A stretch of 64,000 nucleotides of DNA from Albula goreensis. Its lineage: Eukaryota > Chordata > Actinopteri > Albuliformes > Albulidae. Both the position numbers and the translations under genes were made by a program. This document shows, piece by piece, positions 24,867 to 38,156 of this stretch; positions within the stretch are counted from its first letter, which is position 1; every line of letters begins with the position of its first letter. Under the pieces are notes generated by a model. It did no database searches. It was not told where the DNA came from and was given only the letters and a program-made list of their open reading frames with translations. The stretch covers positions 8,292,128-8,356,127 of the forward strand of contig CM040758.1 of the NCBI GenBank assembly GCA_022829145.1. The letters run 5' to 3'.

Positions 24867-27800
24867 ATGGCTTCAAGAAGAGGCTTCCAAGCAGTTGGGG
24901 ATGGCACCGTAAGACCAATCTTTTTCAATTTGCAAATCTTTGCAATTTGTTTCTGTAGTCTTTGGTAGATTACTGGGACTGGCTTAATGTCATGTTTTTA
25001 ACGTGTTTGACGTCTGTAGTGATGTGAGATGTATTTGTAGTGATTTTTTTTATCTGTCATTCGTTTAGCCTGTGATGAGACCCGCAGATAGGGTTCCATT
25101 GAGAGATCTGCAGAATGAAATACTTGAACAAGTTTCCAACGGCTCTGCAACTAAAGCAAAGTCCAGTATCATCGACTTCAAAAAGAAAGGTATGTAAGCA
25201 CCCACACATTTTCATGGTCTATTGTTCATGGTCATTGTTTTGCTAAACCTGCCACTAATGGCATGCTGTTGTAATGATGCCATCCTTCTCTTCAGGGTGA
25301 CATGGCTGAGCTCCAGGCAGAGGTACTGCCACACTTCCTACCAGCTCGCAGCATGTCCACCAGCATGGCTTCTGTAACAGAAACGGGGATCACCAAGCAG
25401 ACCCTCGCAGCCATTGAAATCTCTGAGACTAAGGCGGTTTTTACAAAAGGCTGCCATGGGTTCCCCACAGCTGATGAGTTCGATGACGGGTTGCAGGCCG
25501 GCATTGGCGGTAGCACAGTGCTGGACGTTGAGAGAGCGGAGCTTGACAGTGCAGCAGTGGATTGCTTAAATGACCGCTCCATCTTTAATGTAGTTCAAGC
25601 CTCTTATGAGGACTCCACTGTTGAGCACTGCACTGATTTTGGAGTTGGGGACGTAACGTTCAAATCCTTTGTTTGTTCTGAGGCTCAGGTTGAAATCTCT
25701 GAGACCTCTTGTCTGCCAGAAGAGACTGTCCTGCCTTTGACTGGAGCTGCAGCAGATGATTGGAGATGTGGTTTATTTCAGAGCAATCACAGTGAATGCT
25801 GCGATTCCTGTTTAAACATCTCCCAGTGTTCAGATTTGAGTTGTAGTTATGAGCATAAAGACCATGCTTACTGTCTCCTGAAGAGGGATGATGCCAGTGT
25901 CCTCCATTGCACAGATGGATTCTCTGCATTATGCTTTCCCCAAGAGGACAGCACGGGTTCTTATTCAAATCTGGAAGATGACACAGCAGCACACTGTCTC
26001 ACTGTTGACCAATCACAGGGTGCAGCATCACAGAATCTTGCTTTAAACCAAACACAGCCCACAGCTGAGCAGAGTCTTGGTCCTGACCGGTCACAGGTCA
26101 TAGCAGAGCAGAGTCTTGCTGCTGACCAATCACGAGGCACAGCAGTACAGGGCCTTGCTTCTGACCAATCCCAGGACAGTGCAGTGCAGAGCTTTTCTCC
26201 TGACCAATCACTGGACACAGCAGAGAAGGGTGTTGCTCCTGAGCAGTCACAGGCCATGGTAGAGCAGAGTTTTGCTGTTGACCAATCACAAGACATAACA
26301 GAGAAGAGTCTTGCTGCTGACCAATCCCAGGACACAGCAGTGCAGGGTCTTACTTCTGACCAATGCCAGGACACAGCAGAGAAGAGTCTTGCCGCTGACC
26401 AATCTCAGGACTCAGCAGTGCAGGGTCTTGCTTCTGACCAATCCCAGGACACAGCAGAGAAGTATCTTTCAGCAGACCAATCCCAGGACACAGCAGTGCA
26501 GGGTCTTCCATCCGACCAATCCCAGGGCAAAGCAGAGAAGAGTCTTGCTGCAGACCAATCCCAGGACAAAGTAGAGAAGAGTCTTACTGCTGACAAATCC
26601 CAGGACACAGCAGCACTGAACCATTCTGCTGTCCAGCCACAAGACATGGTAAAGCAGAGTCCTGCTGCTGGCAAGTCGCAGGCAACAGCTGTGCAGAAAC
26701 TTACTGCTGACCAATCCCAGGACACAGCAGAGCACAAATCTGTTGCTGACAAATCGCTAGACACAGCAGTACAGGGTCTTGCTTCTGTCCAGTCCCAGGA
26801 CAGTGCGGTGCAGAGTCTTTCTTCTGACCAATCAAAGGACACAGCAGTGCCAGGTCTTACTGATGACCAATCACAGGACATTGCAGCACAGTATGTCCCT
26901 GCTGGCCAGAGTCTTACTGCTGAGTCCAGAATGTGTGAACCATCAAAGCATCCATTTTGCCTGCTGGTGTCTCTGACACCCCTGAACGCAGTCAGGAGGG
27001 ACACAACTCTTCCCACTGGTCTCCATTCGGTGCAGGCCTGCAAACCCCAAAAATGGCCAGCAGCACACGCCTAAGGATGCTGGCTCCTGGATGCACCCTT
27101 GAGGCTGGGAGCAGCCTTGCAAGGGCAAGAGAGAGCAGGCTGTGGATGGGGAACCTGGAGAGCCCAATGCCACCTCCGCAGCTCAACTCCACCCTTATAA
27201 ACTCCATACTAACCGCAGCTGCTGCCACGCCCTGTGCCAGAAAGACTGCTGCAGTGCTAGTGGCCCCTCCTGCTGAGGCTGTGCCGGATGTTAGGACAGG
27301 GCCATCACACGAGCAGCTGGGCCCCAAGGCACCTGCAGACCCAGCAGGGACCCAAACAGGACCCCTGCAGGCCCTCGGAGACCTGTTAGGCACTCAGTCG
27401 GGGCCCCTGCAGGAACAGTTACGCCAGATGGGGGAGCTGCTCCTGCGTGCCTCAGAGAACATGGTGCCTCTGGTGGAGCGCCCCCCGGTGGAGCACCACA
27501 GTGTCTTCGCAGCAACCAGTCCGGTGCAGATGGCCGATCATAGTGTCAACACATCAGGCATCTTTGAGCGCAAGAGGGAGCCCTCTGTGGCCGAGGCCAG
27601 CACCAGCACAGACTCCCTGCTGTGGAAGTAAGTGTTGTTTTGTTGGGCCTTCTCCGTTCAGATGGGTAACTTGTGACAAGTGGTGTAGGCTGTGCACACT
27701 GTAATTTGTGATGGGTGATGTAAAGCATGTGATTAGTGTTGGCTTGTTTATGCTGCATGCTGTGTGTGATTCATGGTCGGTAGTGTAGGTGGTGTGTTTA

Positions 27801-30800
27801 TGAGGGTGTCTCTGCTCTCTTTCTCAGCCTGGCTCCTGAGAGTCTGTCTGAGTGGCCACGGCAGGATCTGGAGCAGCGGCTCTTCTCCACTCTCATCATG
27901 GTGGAGGCTCTGTCCCAGCAGCTGGCCTCAGCCAGGGCACACGGCCAGGGTGGCGGTCCCCGGCCCTCTGATCTCAGAGACAAGGTGGTCCAGACTGACC
28001 ACACGGAGCTCAGCCAGGTAGCACACACACGCTCCGCCCAGTCAGGAAGGATACACATACAGTCTTCCACACATACAGTTAGTGTCAGTGATTGGTATCT
28101 TATGGTATTTATAAAACTTGTAGAATAATTTTTGACATCTGTCAGGGTGAATGAGGTGTGTTCATTGGCAGCTGGCTAGATTTGAGAAGTAAAATCTCCC
28201 ATTTCATTGAACTGTTTTTTTTTTTTTTTTTTTTTAACAAATAGAATGTAAAATAAGCCATAATGTTGGCCAGATATCAGACAATAATGACTTCTTCAGC
28301 CAGAATTGATTGGTTGAATGAGATGCACATTAGGTTGTATGGATATGTTATTAGGGGATCTACAGAGAGATGTATCTGAAGGCCGTGGAGAGAATCCAAG
28401 CCTTGGAGTTGGACCAGGACCATCTGAGGAGCCTTCTCCAGGAAATGCGGAACAGCAGGACTGCTATGGTAGGAGACAAATTTATATTTCATTTTATTAT
28501 ATTATCCCAAACTAAAGACCATCGAGTGTTACCTGAATCTATTTCAGACAGTCAGTCAATTTCCCAAAATATCTTATGCAACTGTGTTTATAAAGACTCT
28601 TTGGATTAGCTAGCCATGTTGGGCTCATGAATATGCAAATTAGTTTTTCTTCAGATACCCACAGTTTGGCTGTCCAGATGTCCTTGAACATCTTGCAAGC
28701 TAAAGGAAAACCAGTGCCACAATGGTGCATTACCCAGGGTCAAAGTTTTCATGAATATTCATGTGATACACCCCCACAGTCCTCTCAAACTTGGCAAGGG
28801 TTAGGTGCAAGAGCAGCAAAATGGGTATATACCATCAAAATCAAAAGATCTCAGTTGAGTTCTGCAGGAAATATTTATTGTTCAAAAAGCTATTGTACCT
28901 CAAATTTAAAAGCTCTTAAGTCTTTTGTAGTCAATCTTGAAAACCTAATGTAAGTCTTAATTTTCTGTTCAAACAGACTACTCTAACAGCAGAAACTGAA
29001 GAAGCTCTTGCCAGGGTGAATGAAATGAGTACAATAGCCAGTGAGGACCAAGAAAACATCTCAGAACAGGTAAGTTGTTGTCCATTGTGACCTAGAAAAT
29101 GTGACAACACTTCCCAGCCTGTGGCATCCCTGTGGGTGACATCTTATCATGAATGTTTATGATTATATGTTTTTTTGCCTAATGTCACTGGTTTAAAATG
29201 AAGTTAAAAAGATCAGTTCACAAACCCAGCAGGTGCCTGGCTAGAGAACGATAAGTAGCTTAACTTCTGTCATAGCCAATAGCCACAGCCGGTAGTGGTG
29301 CAGCTGGGACTCAGAATATCTAGCTATGGGACACCCAGCTGCAGCATGGCCATGAGCTTTTACCCTGTGAGCCACACAAAGGCCCCTGTTTACATTTCCG
29401 CATGCGTCTGCAGATGTGCCGGATTAAGGGCCTTTATAGGAAGTTCCGTGAAACGCTGAAGAGGATGGAGGAGAAATCCCAGCAGTGCATTCAGGAAAAA
29501 TGCAGCATGGAGCAGCAGAAGGAAGAAGCCCTGAAAACCAAGGACGCGGTAAGCTTTTGCTCTAACCTGTTTCCCAGGCGCGGGATACGCATGCCCATGA
29601 GCAAATGTCAGTAATGTGACCTTTAACCTTTGCGCAGGCCCTGTCGGTGCTGGAGGAGATGAGGACACGACACACTGCCCAAATAGCAGAGCTGGAGCGA
29701 AGTGTGGGCTCTCACATGGAGCTAATCCCTGCACTCTCAAATGCCCACAAGGAGCAGGTATCAGAGGCTGTGCTCTCTGTAGCACACTGGAGCTGGTGTA
29801 ACGCATAATCCATATCCTGGCAGTGTTCTGTGTTACTCTTTAACGTTTTAATCTTTCCTTTTCCCCAAGGTTGCTTTAAATGAAGACTACGTTGAGTCTC
29901 TTCAGGCTGCAGATGAACTCTTGAAAGACACGATATGTGATCAGTCCAAGTTGAATGAGGAGGTCAGTTGGTTAGATGTTGTATCCTTTTTTATACCAGG
30001 ACTTGTGTGTCATTTTAGAACTAAATGGAATTACAACGTAACATGGTGCTTTCACATATGGGTGAAATTTGTATAGAAGTGATGTGTGGTATGGTGCTGT
30101 TCCACTGAGCTGAGATGTCCGTTACTCTTGTACAGCTGTGCAAAGCTCAGTTCCTCCTCCAGCGGACGAGACCGGTCCTGTTGAAACTGAACGAGAGAGC
30201 CGCTGCCGCTCTCCAGGTGTGCCGCCAGCAGCAGGAGGAGACCAATCAGGTCCGCCCTTGCATCTCTACATCACTATCTGCCTCCCTCAGCTCAAAGCCT
30301 AGACTAATACTATCTACTCACTTCAAGGTCTTTGAAGCACTACATATTTAAACTTAAGAGGGAAGTTTATTTGAATGTTGCAGATGCAGGATGAACTGGA
30401 ACAGTCGAATTCTCGTCTCAAAGACGCCGAGCAGCAAATTGGGGACCTGACTCTGCAGCTCACCATCGCCAACTCAGGTAAGGGCCAGCCAGGTGCACGG
30501 TCGTTCTGGCGGTGGTGCGTGTGCAGTGTTTCTTTGAAGCATTCTGACCCCCCTGTGCTGTGCAGAGATGGGGGTGCTGAGGCAGCGGCTGGAGGAGCTG
30601 GAGGTGGAGCGCTCCCAGGCGGAGGTGAGGAGCACGGAGCTGTCCGCCACGCTGTGCTCCACACAGGCGTCCTACACCTACCTGCAGCAGGTCCACAACG
30701 CCGAAACACACAGGTGAGTGCGTCCGACACATGCAGGTTCACAGGAATCAGCATTGCTGCTTTCGTTTGGTTGTTCACCCCCATGCTGTCCTGTCCTCTC

Positions 30801-33800
30801 CAGGCTGGAGGAGCTGTTGGGGCAGTCGGCCCAGCGTGTGGAGGAGCTGGGCGTGGCCCTGGCCGAGAGGGACCAGCAGCTGGGCCAAGCACAAAGACAC
30901 CTTCAGGACCTCCAGAAACAGCTGTCTGACACCCGCGAGTTCAATGAGGTCTTTAAAACTGCTGTCACAAACCGCTACTGTGCTTTGACAATTGCCATTG
31001 CTTTCTGTGAACTATAGCCACTGTGGTGCTCCTCCATATAAATGACAGTCACATTCTTTATGATGAGCCATGTTTGATGTGTCGTATCACCACCGAGCTA
31101 CATGTGGGCAGGCTTTGATGTGCGTTTTCTTTGTGTGCCTGTGTTTCTGCAGTTCCTGCAGGCCGAGAACGAGCTGTCGCGGGAGCAGGTGGCAGAGAGT
31201 GAGGTGCTTGTGAAGTCTCACCTGCAGGGGCTGAGAGAGAGGAATCTGGAGTGTGAGGACCTGAAGCAGGCGCAGCATGAGCTCCAGTAAGAGTGTCTCT
31301 CTCTCTCTCTGTAACTTTCACTGAGGTGTGGTGTGTATGTGAAAGGCGGGGGTTCCCAGACAAGAGTCCTGGAGTAGCTCTGTACATGCCAGTACTCAAG
31401 GACTGAGTTTGAAAACCCCTGGTGTGGGGTGCTAAGAACTGACATTTGCTGTATATCTGAGTGAAGCGTGTGTTGCTGCAGCATGTGTGTGTTTGCATGC
31501 TGTGCTGTGTAGGTTTTGAGTGCTGTGTTCTCCCCAGGCTGCAGAAGGACTCTCTGCAGGAGGAGCTGCACAGCACTCAGGCCAAAGCAAGAAGCATGCT
31601 GCTTGAAATGGGAGAGCAGCTGGCCATGGCCTCCACCAACATCACCCTCCTGCACCATGAAATATACACCACTACCTCCATGCTAAAAACCTCCCTCACC
31701 TCACAGGTAGGATACCTGAGCCCCACCCATTTCTCATCACACAGGTATGGCGCTTCACTCCCCACAGTACCCTTACAACACAGGTGTGACACCTGTGCAA
31801 AACCTTCCTGAGCTAAGTTAAACGGTCTCACTAGCTTTCTAGTGGTGTACTCCATTGTTTTAATTGGTAATTAAGTGCCAAGTAACAGCAAAAACCAGCA
31901 TACACTGTGACTGTCGACAACCATGAGGGAGATAGTCTTTCACATGTGTAAATCCTGTCCATATGAAATGGGAGCCTGCAGTTGTGGCATGAAGAGTGTC
32001 TGTTGTTTATGTAGAAGCCAGACAGCTCCAGTAAGGAGAGGGGCTCCCAGCAGCCCGCCGCCCCCCCTCGCAATGCGGCCAGCTCGTTTGTGGACACCAT
32101 CATGGTGGCCGTCACAGCGGAGGACGCACAGATCTCTGAGACAGGTATGGCACAGAGACCAGCCCAGGTACACATACAGGGGCGTTATCATGGTGTCTGT
32201 GCAGCAGGCGTGCATCACAAAGGCACCCAAACTGAAATGAATGTGTAACTGCATTAAATGTGTATATTATGGTGTGTAATGTTGACATTGTTTGTCATGT
32301 GCAGAATTAGAGGATAACCAGTCTACAGCATTGGGCAGTGGAAACAGTGCTTTCACCCGTGTCCCCACCACCACCCCAAAGAAGGACGGTACGTCTGCAC
32401 CCTGTCCCCTCCCTTTCTTGCTGCCTTTGTGGGCCCAGCCAATCCCTGACAGAGAGGGCGTGGCTGATTCACAGTGTGAATGGCTCTTGTGCCCACAATG
32501 TGCGTGAAACTAATCCCTATTGGTGTGAATGCTGCTTTGCTGCCCACAGTGGAGGACCAGAGCGACGTGCTGGAGCAGTTGTCAGGCCTTGGAGAGGCCG
32601 TGTCCGAGCTTGTCCGCACCGTGGACCAGCTGCGTGAGCAGAAACAGAGCCGGTGTGACGAGCTGCAGAACACTGTGTAAGCACGGCCCACCCCATTACA
32701 ATGGAAATGTAGGGTTCTTACTTTATTTAGCATTGAACATGAATGACTGTACAGCACAGACAGCATATCTCAGTTTAGCATCACATCTTTACAGTTTAAA
32801 GGAGTTAAATAAAAGTTTCCAGTTTTCCATTAATGATTTAACATTACTATTTTTAAAGAATACTTCTTTTTAAAGAATTGTGCTTAGTTGTGTTATCTGG
32901 TGTGTGTTCCAGTGACAGCCTGCAGGGGGAGCTGCACACTCTGACTTTCAGTCACAAGTCACAGGTGGCTGACCTGAAAGAGCAGGTTGCGCATCTGCAG
33001 GTCCAGCTGGAGAGGGACGCAGCGGCTTTGCAGCACAAGGCCCAGGTGAGCAGAGATGCAGTGTGTACTCGTTACTTTTGCAGGTATTTTGATAATGTAT
33101 GTTGTGTGCGTCTTGCTGGTAGTTTCATTCATATTTAATGCTTCTGATCTTTTCAGGAGGAGAAAACCTTGAGAAAAATTTGCAGTGACATGGATGAGAC
33201 CAGAGAACTTGTCCAGCAGCAGAAAGTAGAAAATAAAGTAATGTATTCATATGAATGTCTTTCTTCCTGTAATTCTTTTTCAAAATGCTCTCAAATACCT
33301 TCTACACCCATTTGTGTAAATCTTTATCTCCCTAATCTATATAGTTTAGTATTGGGATGTGATCTGTGTGTGAACCACAGTATTCCCATCTGTTCTCTTT
33401 GTGTTGCTATGCAGGAGCTGCGCAGGGAAGTGTTCGAGCTGCGGCGGTCCCTGCAGCAGGCGCAGCTGGAGCTGCAGGTTGTAAGGGAGGAGCTGTCCAG
33501 CAGCCAGTCTGCAGAACGCATGCCAGCGCTGGAGGAGAAGATCCGGCTGCAGAAGGAGGTACTGATCGGCCATCCCCATCATATCATACTGAGTCCTATT
33601 GTACAGATAATAGCATATTTAAATGATATAGCTGCATATGAATCTCCAAGGAAAGTCGTTCCAGAACCGAGGGGTTGGCCTTGAGAAAGCCCCATCACTA
33701 AAGATGCCGTGTGGTTTTGTCCTGTCTCCCATTACACAATTGCCTACTGTCTTAACCAATCAGCTCTTGCTGCCCCTACAATGTGCTGTAGCCATTGAAT

Positions 33801-34791
33801 GTATTTCTGATGTGTGTCCTTCACTCATTGGTACACAAAATGGATTCTTTATGTGAAATCAAGTGTACTTGTTATTCGTAGATTGATAAATTGAAGCGGA
33901 GTCTGACTGAGACAGAGGACTCTCGAAGCAGACTTCTTGAAAGGGCCAAGAGACACGTGAGTGCACGGTGATGTGGGTGGGGGGGGCGGGGTTTACTTTG
34001 CGGTGGATGTCACTGGTTCTCAATACTGAATGTCTTATCCAGTGTTTGAACTTCAGCTTCTCTTTGTGTCTCTACTTTCGTGACCATGTCATGTATTATA
34101 TGCCTGTACTAAAGTGGTCCTTTTCTGTCTTGTCTGGCGTGTCCCTTACTTGGCTTGTCTTGTATGTTTGTACTGCAATTGTTATTTCCTGTGTCTGTAT
34201 TGCAGCAACTTGTACATGAAACCAATCAGAGGAAGCTTGAGAGGGAGCTGCAGGTGCTGGACCAGATGATTGAGACCGTGAGGAAGGTGAGGGGTGGGGC
34301 TTGTAAAGGATAAATGTGACAAATGAGAATACATTTCTCAGTCATGCTGGAAGTCATGCTGCAAGGTGCTAGTTTTGCTCACAGCATTTCTCAACAGTAA
34401 AGGCTATTTTCACAGGGTGGGGTAGCAGAAAATTTAAGACCTGGAAATTTTGTTCTGTTTACCTCAAAAATCTCAAGATGTTCATTTTCAGTTGAACAGG
34501 GCTACAGCTGAAAATAATGTGAAAAGAGGCCTCTAGTGGCTCCTTTAGAGCTGATGGAATCGCTGCTCAATTTTAGTGGGAAAAGGGGGCAAAAAGTCAT
34601 AATTAAACAATTGGTAAATGTAACAGGTTTAAACAGTATAGCTCAACATCAATTTGATTTTTTTTTTTTTTCTTCCCTTGTGTATGACTCATTAAAGTTT
34701 GTATGTTCTGCCTTTACAGACCCTGTCATCCATTCCACTGGTCGTGAAGGACTGCGAGGAACTCCAGAGACTGGTGACTTATCTTGGATAA
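24867..34791 (+). CDS. spag5: SPAG5/astrin, mitotic spindle and kinetochore coiled-coil protein (25 coding exons)
   Basis: Astrin binds spindle microtubules and, with SKAP, kinetochores, and controls sister-chromatid separation. Coding exons: 24867-24908, 25069-25189, 25321-26890, 26992-27627, 27828-28017, 28370-28468, 28977-29069, 29414-29548, 29638-29757, 29870-29962, 30136-30249, 30384-30477, 30566-30713, 30804-30948, 31153-31286, 31538-31706, 32015-32144, 32305-32388, 32550-32676, 32913-33045, 33157-33237, 33415-33558, 33882-33956, 34206-34286, 34720-34791. Total 4,830 nt, about 1,609 residues (human 1,193). Identification rests on PLRDLQ near the N-terminus (human PLRELT), FVDTIMVAVTAED then SAFTRV (human FLGSILTAVADEE, SAFTRV), and the end TLSSIPLVVKDCEELQRL (human TLLSIPEVVRGCKELQGL). 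Residues 284-578 are a tandem repeat and about 810-1600 are coiled coil. The extra length over human is mostly the repeat. Less certain: the start of exon 3 and the small intron at 26891-26991. Confidence 0.92.
26007..26903 (+). repeat. spag5: 23-copy 39-bp in-frame tandem repeat in spag5 (13-residue units)
   Basis: The large exon holds about 23 consecutive 13-residue units with consensus near DQSQDTAVQGLAS. Every unit is 39 nt, so copy number can change without shifting the frame. In the middle of the array two unit types alternate (AVQGLxS and AEKSLAA), suggesting amplification of a 78-bp pair. Edge copies (units 1-3, 16-19) are diverged, as expected from unequal exchange in the centre. The units are Gln/Asp/Ser-rich and predicted to be disordered. 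The array lies between the N-terminal PLRDLQ segment and the region aligning to human SPAG5, and has no counterpart I recall in human. It is also open on the minus strand, only because the unit is a multiple of three. Confidence 0.95.
26891..26991 (+). other. spag5: Proposed 101-bp intron inside the spag5 repeat exon
   Basis: The repeat frame runs to a stop at about 27072, while the frame that aligns to astrin and joins the downstream exons is different and is open only from 26939. A donor (ACA|GTATGT) at 26891 and an acceptor (CCTGAACGCAG) at 26991 remove 101 bp. They join codon CA + T and move exactly from the first frame to the second. The full CDS is then divisible by three. The alternative is a real or assembly-made frameshift at the unstable 3' edge of the array. 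Confidence 0.6.
29275..29385 (-). repeat. tRNA-derived SINE fossil in a spag5 intron
   Basis: On the minus strand TGTGGCTCACAGGGTAAAAG resembles the A-box head of fish tRNA-derived SINEs, with a degenerate B-box-like CTGAGTCCCAGC about 65 nt downstream. It sits between spag5 exons 28977-29069 and 29414-29548. Confidence 0.45.
31347..31422. repeat. Short foldback (MITE-like) element in a spag5 intron
   Basis: Ends GGGGTTCCC...GTCCTGGAGT and ACTCAAGGAC...GAAAACCCC are imperfect inverted repeats of about 28 bp around an 18-nt centre. Motifs such as GACTGAGTTTGAAAACCCC are typical of palindromic nonautonomous elements in fish. Confidence 0.6.
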
Positions 34792-34860
34792 CATGCTCAT
34801 GTATGATGTATTTAAATTTCATTACTTGTGAATTAATGGGAAATATTTTAAATATGGTTA

Positions 34861-34866
34861 AATAAA
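34861..34866 (+). terminator. spag5: spag5 polyadenylation signal AATAAA
   Basis: AATAAA lies 70 bp after the spag5 stop codon (34789-34791), in AT-rich sequence. It implies a very short 3' UTR of about 90 nt. Confidence 0.75.
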
Positions 34867-37800
34867 CATACTTTAAATGATTTAACCTTTATATCCTTAT
34901 CGTTTATTGTAATTTTCCTGATTTACAAGTTCTGTCTTATATTTGAGGGACTTGGGTTTGTTTGTAATTATATGGAATTCTGCAGCACTCCTCCATGCCC
35001 TCCTGCATTTTTGATTTTTGACATTGGTTATTGGCCTTATAATGCAATCAAAATATTTATTTTAACCATTTTTTTACCCTTTATAATAAAAATACTGCAT
35101 CTAGTGGTCTGAAACTTGGCACTAATGAATCAATGGCATTTATTAAATCTGCCATATTAGATTTTCTGTCACAAATGTGGATATTACTGAAAACATCTGA
35201 AGGAGGATTTATTTGAAACATAGATATCTATGGAATTATTCGATCAAAGATGATGACCACCACAAGCCAGAAAGTTTCCTTCTAATTTGCACATTGTACA
35301 GCCACTTTAATTAAAAATTCAGTATTTTGAAAAATCTCCTTTCTGATACAATTTGAGACTTTTGGAGTCTTAGCCAGTATAAGTTGTTAACAGAAACATG
35401 GGTGCTTGGTTTCAGTCTGTAATTTCAAATGAGTCACTTGTACAATTGTTTTGAAAAGGTATGTTTGTCATAAGTTTGTTTTATGGTTAATTAACGTCTT
35501 TGATTTCTTGAAGTATTCTGCTCTTTGGTCAGCAAAGACAGTAGTCCCACAAGCTGAAGCTTGCCCTCTTGACCAGAAGCTTGACCAGAGGTAGAAAAGG
35601 CCAGTTTCAGAAAATGAAATACTCCCATGTATTTATTCCACCCATGCACAAATTGACTATATTACCAGGCTGAAGAGTTATTCTAATTGGCATACGTTGA
35701 TCTAGTGCATGGGCCGATGCATGGTAGTACTTCACGTTGCTTTGGACATGAAGCACTATGATTCACAAGCCCTTAAAACCTGCAGAATATGAAAGATGCA
35801 ATTTGTTAATGAAAGGCATACGCTTTTATTTTATCCACCAACAAATAAGCAATTTTCCTGTGAAGCAGAACTACTGAATATCTTACCTACCACTTAGAAA
35901 TGCTGCAAAGCACTTTATTTTTTCAAAGTAAAAAATAGTCATGTGTGGATTTCCTCATTAAATTTAAATCTCCATTACTTATGTGTGTTTTAGATTTTTT
36001 CCAAAAAAATAAACTCTTGGGTTTATTTCTTCAAAAAAATTTCTCATCTGTTTGACTGGCAAATTTAGATTCTTTAAAATCTATGTGATTTTAAACAAGT
36101 GGTACCCATATTATTTTCAAAGACTAATACAATTACATTCAGACCCTCAATTTAGTCATTTCCTGTATGTTGCAATCCGTGCAAATTCAAATAGTAGTCA
36201 GGTAGTTAAAGAGCAATAAACACTTCAAATTTACAAATTCTTTTAATATGCTTTTCATACATTCAGATTCTAACATTTGAACATTGAAGTGCTCAACACT
36301 GATATTAACAGCAAATTAATTCATCACAATTTGCCAACCCCACAACCTAAGAGAAACTGTTTTGCTAAATTGATACACTTGTGTGTAAATGGTTTCAGCA
36401 TCAACAACACTTTGCAGTAAGACTATGACTAAATTCTTTCCAAAGAAATAAACAAGCCCCTACAGCAACAGGTATAGGTGCTGAGATGATTCTCAAGCGT
36501 TTGGAGTCCAGTTAAAGCGCAAATACAGTCCCTGTAACCCACCACTTACTAACATGTAGCCTGAAATATGTTCCAATATGGAGGTCTTAAAAAAAAAAGA
36601 CGTCAATAGCACTGCACGTCCACTGTTACAAGCACATTGCATTTCACAGGTGCATTTTTTAAAAATATGGCTGGTGTGAACGGCAATGTTGTGTTCATGT
36701 TTTGTGTTGGTGGGGAAAAAAATAGGAAATTTTGTGAATATTCAGGTGTTACATTGCACCACTGTGATTGGCTGGTACTCCAGTAGGTCTGTTCTGTGGC
36801 AGTTGCACTGCCATTGCTGAGCTTGTGTGCTCATAATGCAAGGTGGAGAATTCAATGCAAATTACAATGAAATTAACAATCATTACACTGAGCTGTGTAA
36901 CATAAAACTCTATTGATCAATTAATATTCATTCATTTGCATGCTATTAACGCTGGTACTTCAAAACACATTAAAATCAAGTATGCCCAGCAGAACTACAT
37001 AATAAATACAACTTCACAGGAATCAACTTGATATTTACATTGCCACTGCAACACAGTGGAAACAGTAACTGAGACCAGTAGACATAGGAATCTATAGGAC
37101 AGAGCTGAAAGCCATTTTGAGATTTTCCACACAAAATGTTTGTATGGTTTGTTTTTTGAACATATTCATTTCTGTAACCAAAAGAAAATTCAGGGGTTTA
37201 TTACACAAAAAAAGAAAAGGTTTAGGGTATTTTTTCATAATACAATTACACATTCTGTATGAACATGCATACCTTTTTGTCAGTGGTGTTTTTAGAAGGA
37301 GGTACAGCTGACATACCACAAACATAAGTCAGTGATATTTCAATTTTCAGATTCCGTAAACATTTTTAAATTATGATACAGGAAGGATTTTTGATGACAC
37401 ATGCTTCTCAACAAAGATATAGAGCAAGCTCTAGGAAAATACCCTAATAGTGTATATCGTATCAGAAGGACTGGATGGATTTAGCTATCAAGGGAGAGGA
37501 GCTAGCTCTCTTCAAATTTACGCAATGCACATAATTTAGTATTCAACTCCAATTTTCCTCTGGATAATAAACACGTACTGATTAGCGATGAAAGACAGGA
37601 TTTAGTGCTACCAGAACTGAGATGTTTTGGTAGTTTTGCTCAGAACCTCCTCAATCCCCCCTGCCAACCAGTTATTCCCAGTTAGGATTTTGGCAGGAAA
37701 ATTGAAAAGTGTAAAATTTAAGACTAAATTTTACTGAAAAAGTGAGCATCACACAAAAACCCTTCTATTTCAAGTCCATTCAAGAAAAGAACCCTTTTAA

Positions 37801-38156
37801 TAATTTATTACATTTATAGGAAGAGTATCATGACACAACAAATGTGACTAACCTACAACCTGAATGATTACTTTCACTGGGCAATATGATTATTTAGAGC
37901 ATGCAGTCTCTATTCTTCCTATTAACTAGGATATACCTTTGAAATACAAATCTCTTATTCCACCGTAAACCAGAACCGTTTGCATTAACTTTTGGGTCTT
38001 TCAAACATTGTTCCATTGCATACAGACAAACAACACGTACCGTAGAGCCATTTACGTACATATCAACGACAGGTCCTTTTATAAACAACCTGGTCAAGGC
38101 TGCTGTACAAAACTTACTCTATTTAGTGCAAATCACGGTGACTTGTCTCTCACAGT

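Noticed and set aside
25961-27043. Long open frames on the minus strand (137 and 212 codons, Trp-rich) opposite the spag5 repeat
   Set aside because: They exist because the 39-bp unit is a multiple of three and lacks stops on both strands. There is no splice context, and the sense strand aligns with astrin.
23221-34866. TACC3 as the identity of the coiled-coil gene, by analogy with the human LETM1 neighbourhood
   Set aside because: No TACC-domain sequence. The SAFTRV and SIPxVVxxCxELQ motifs match SPAG5 instead.
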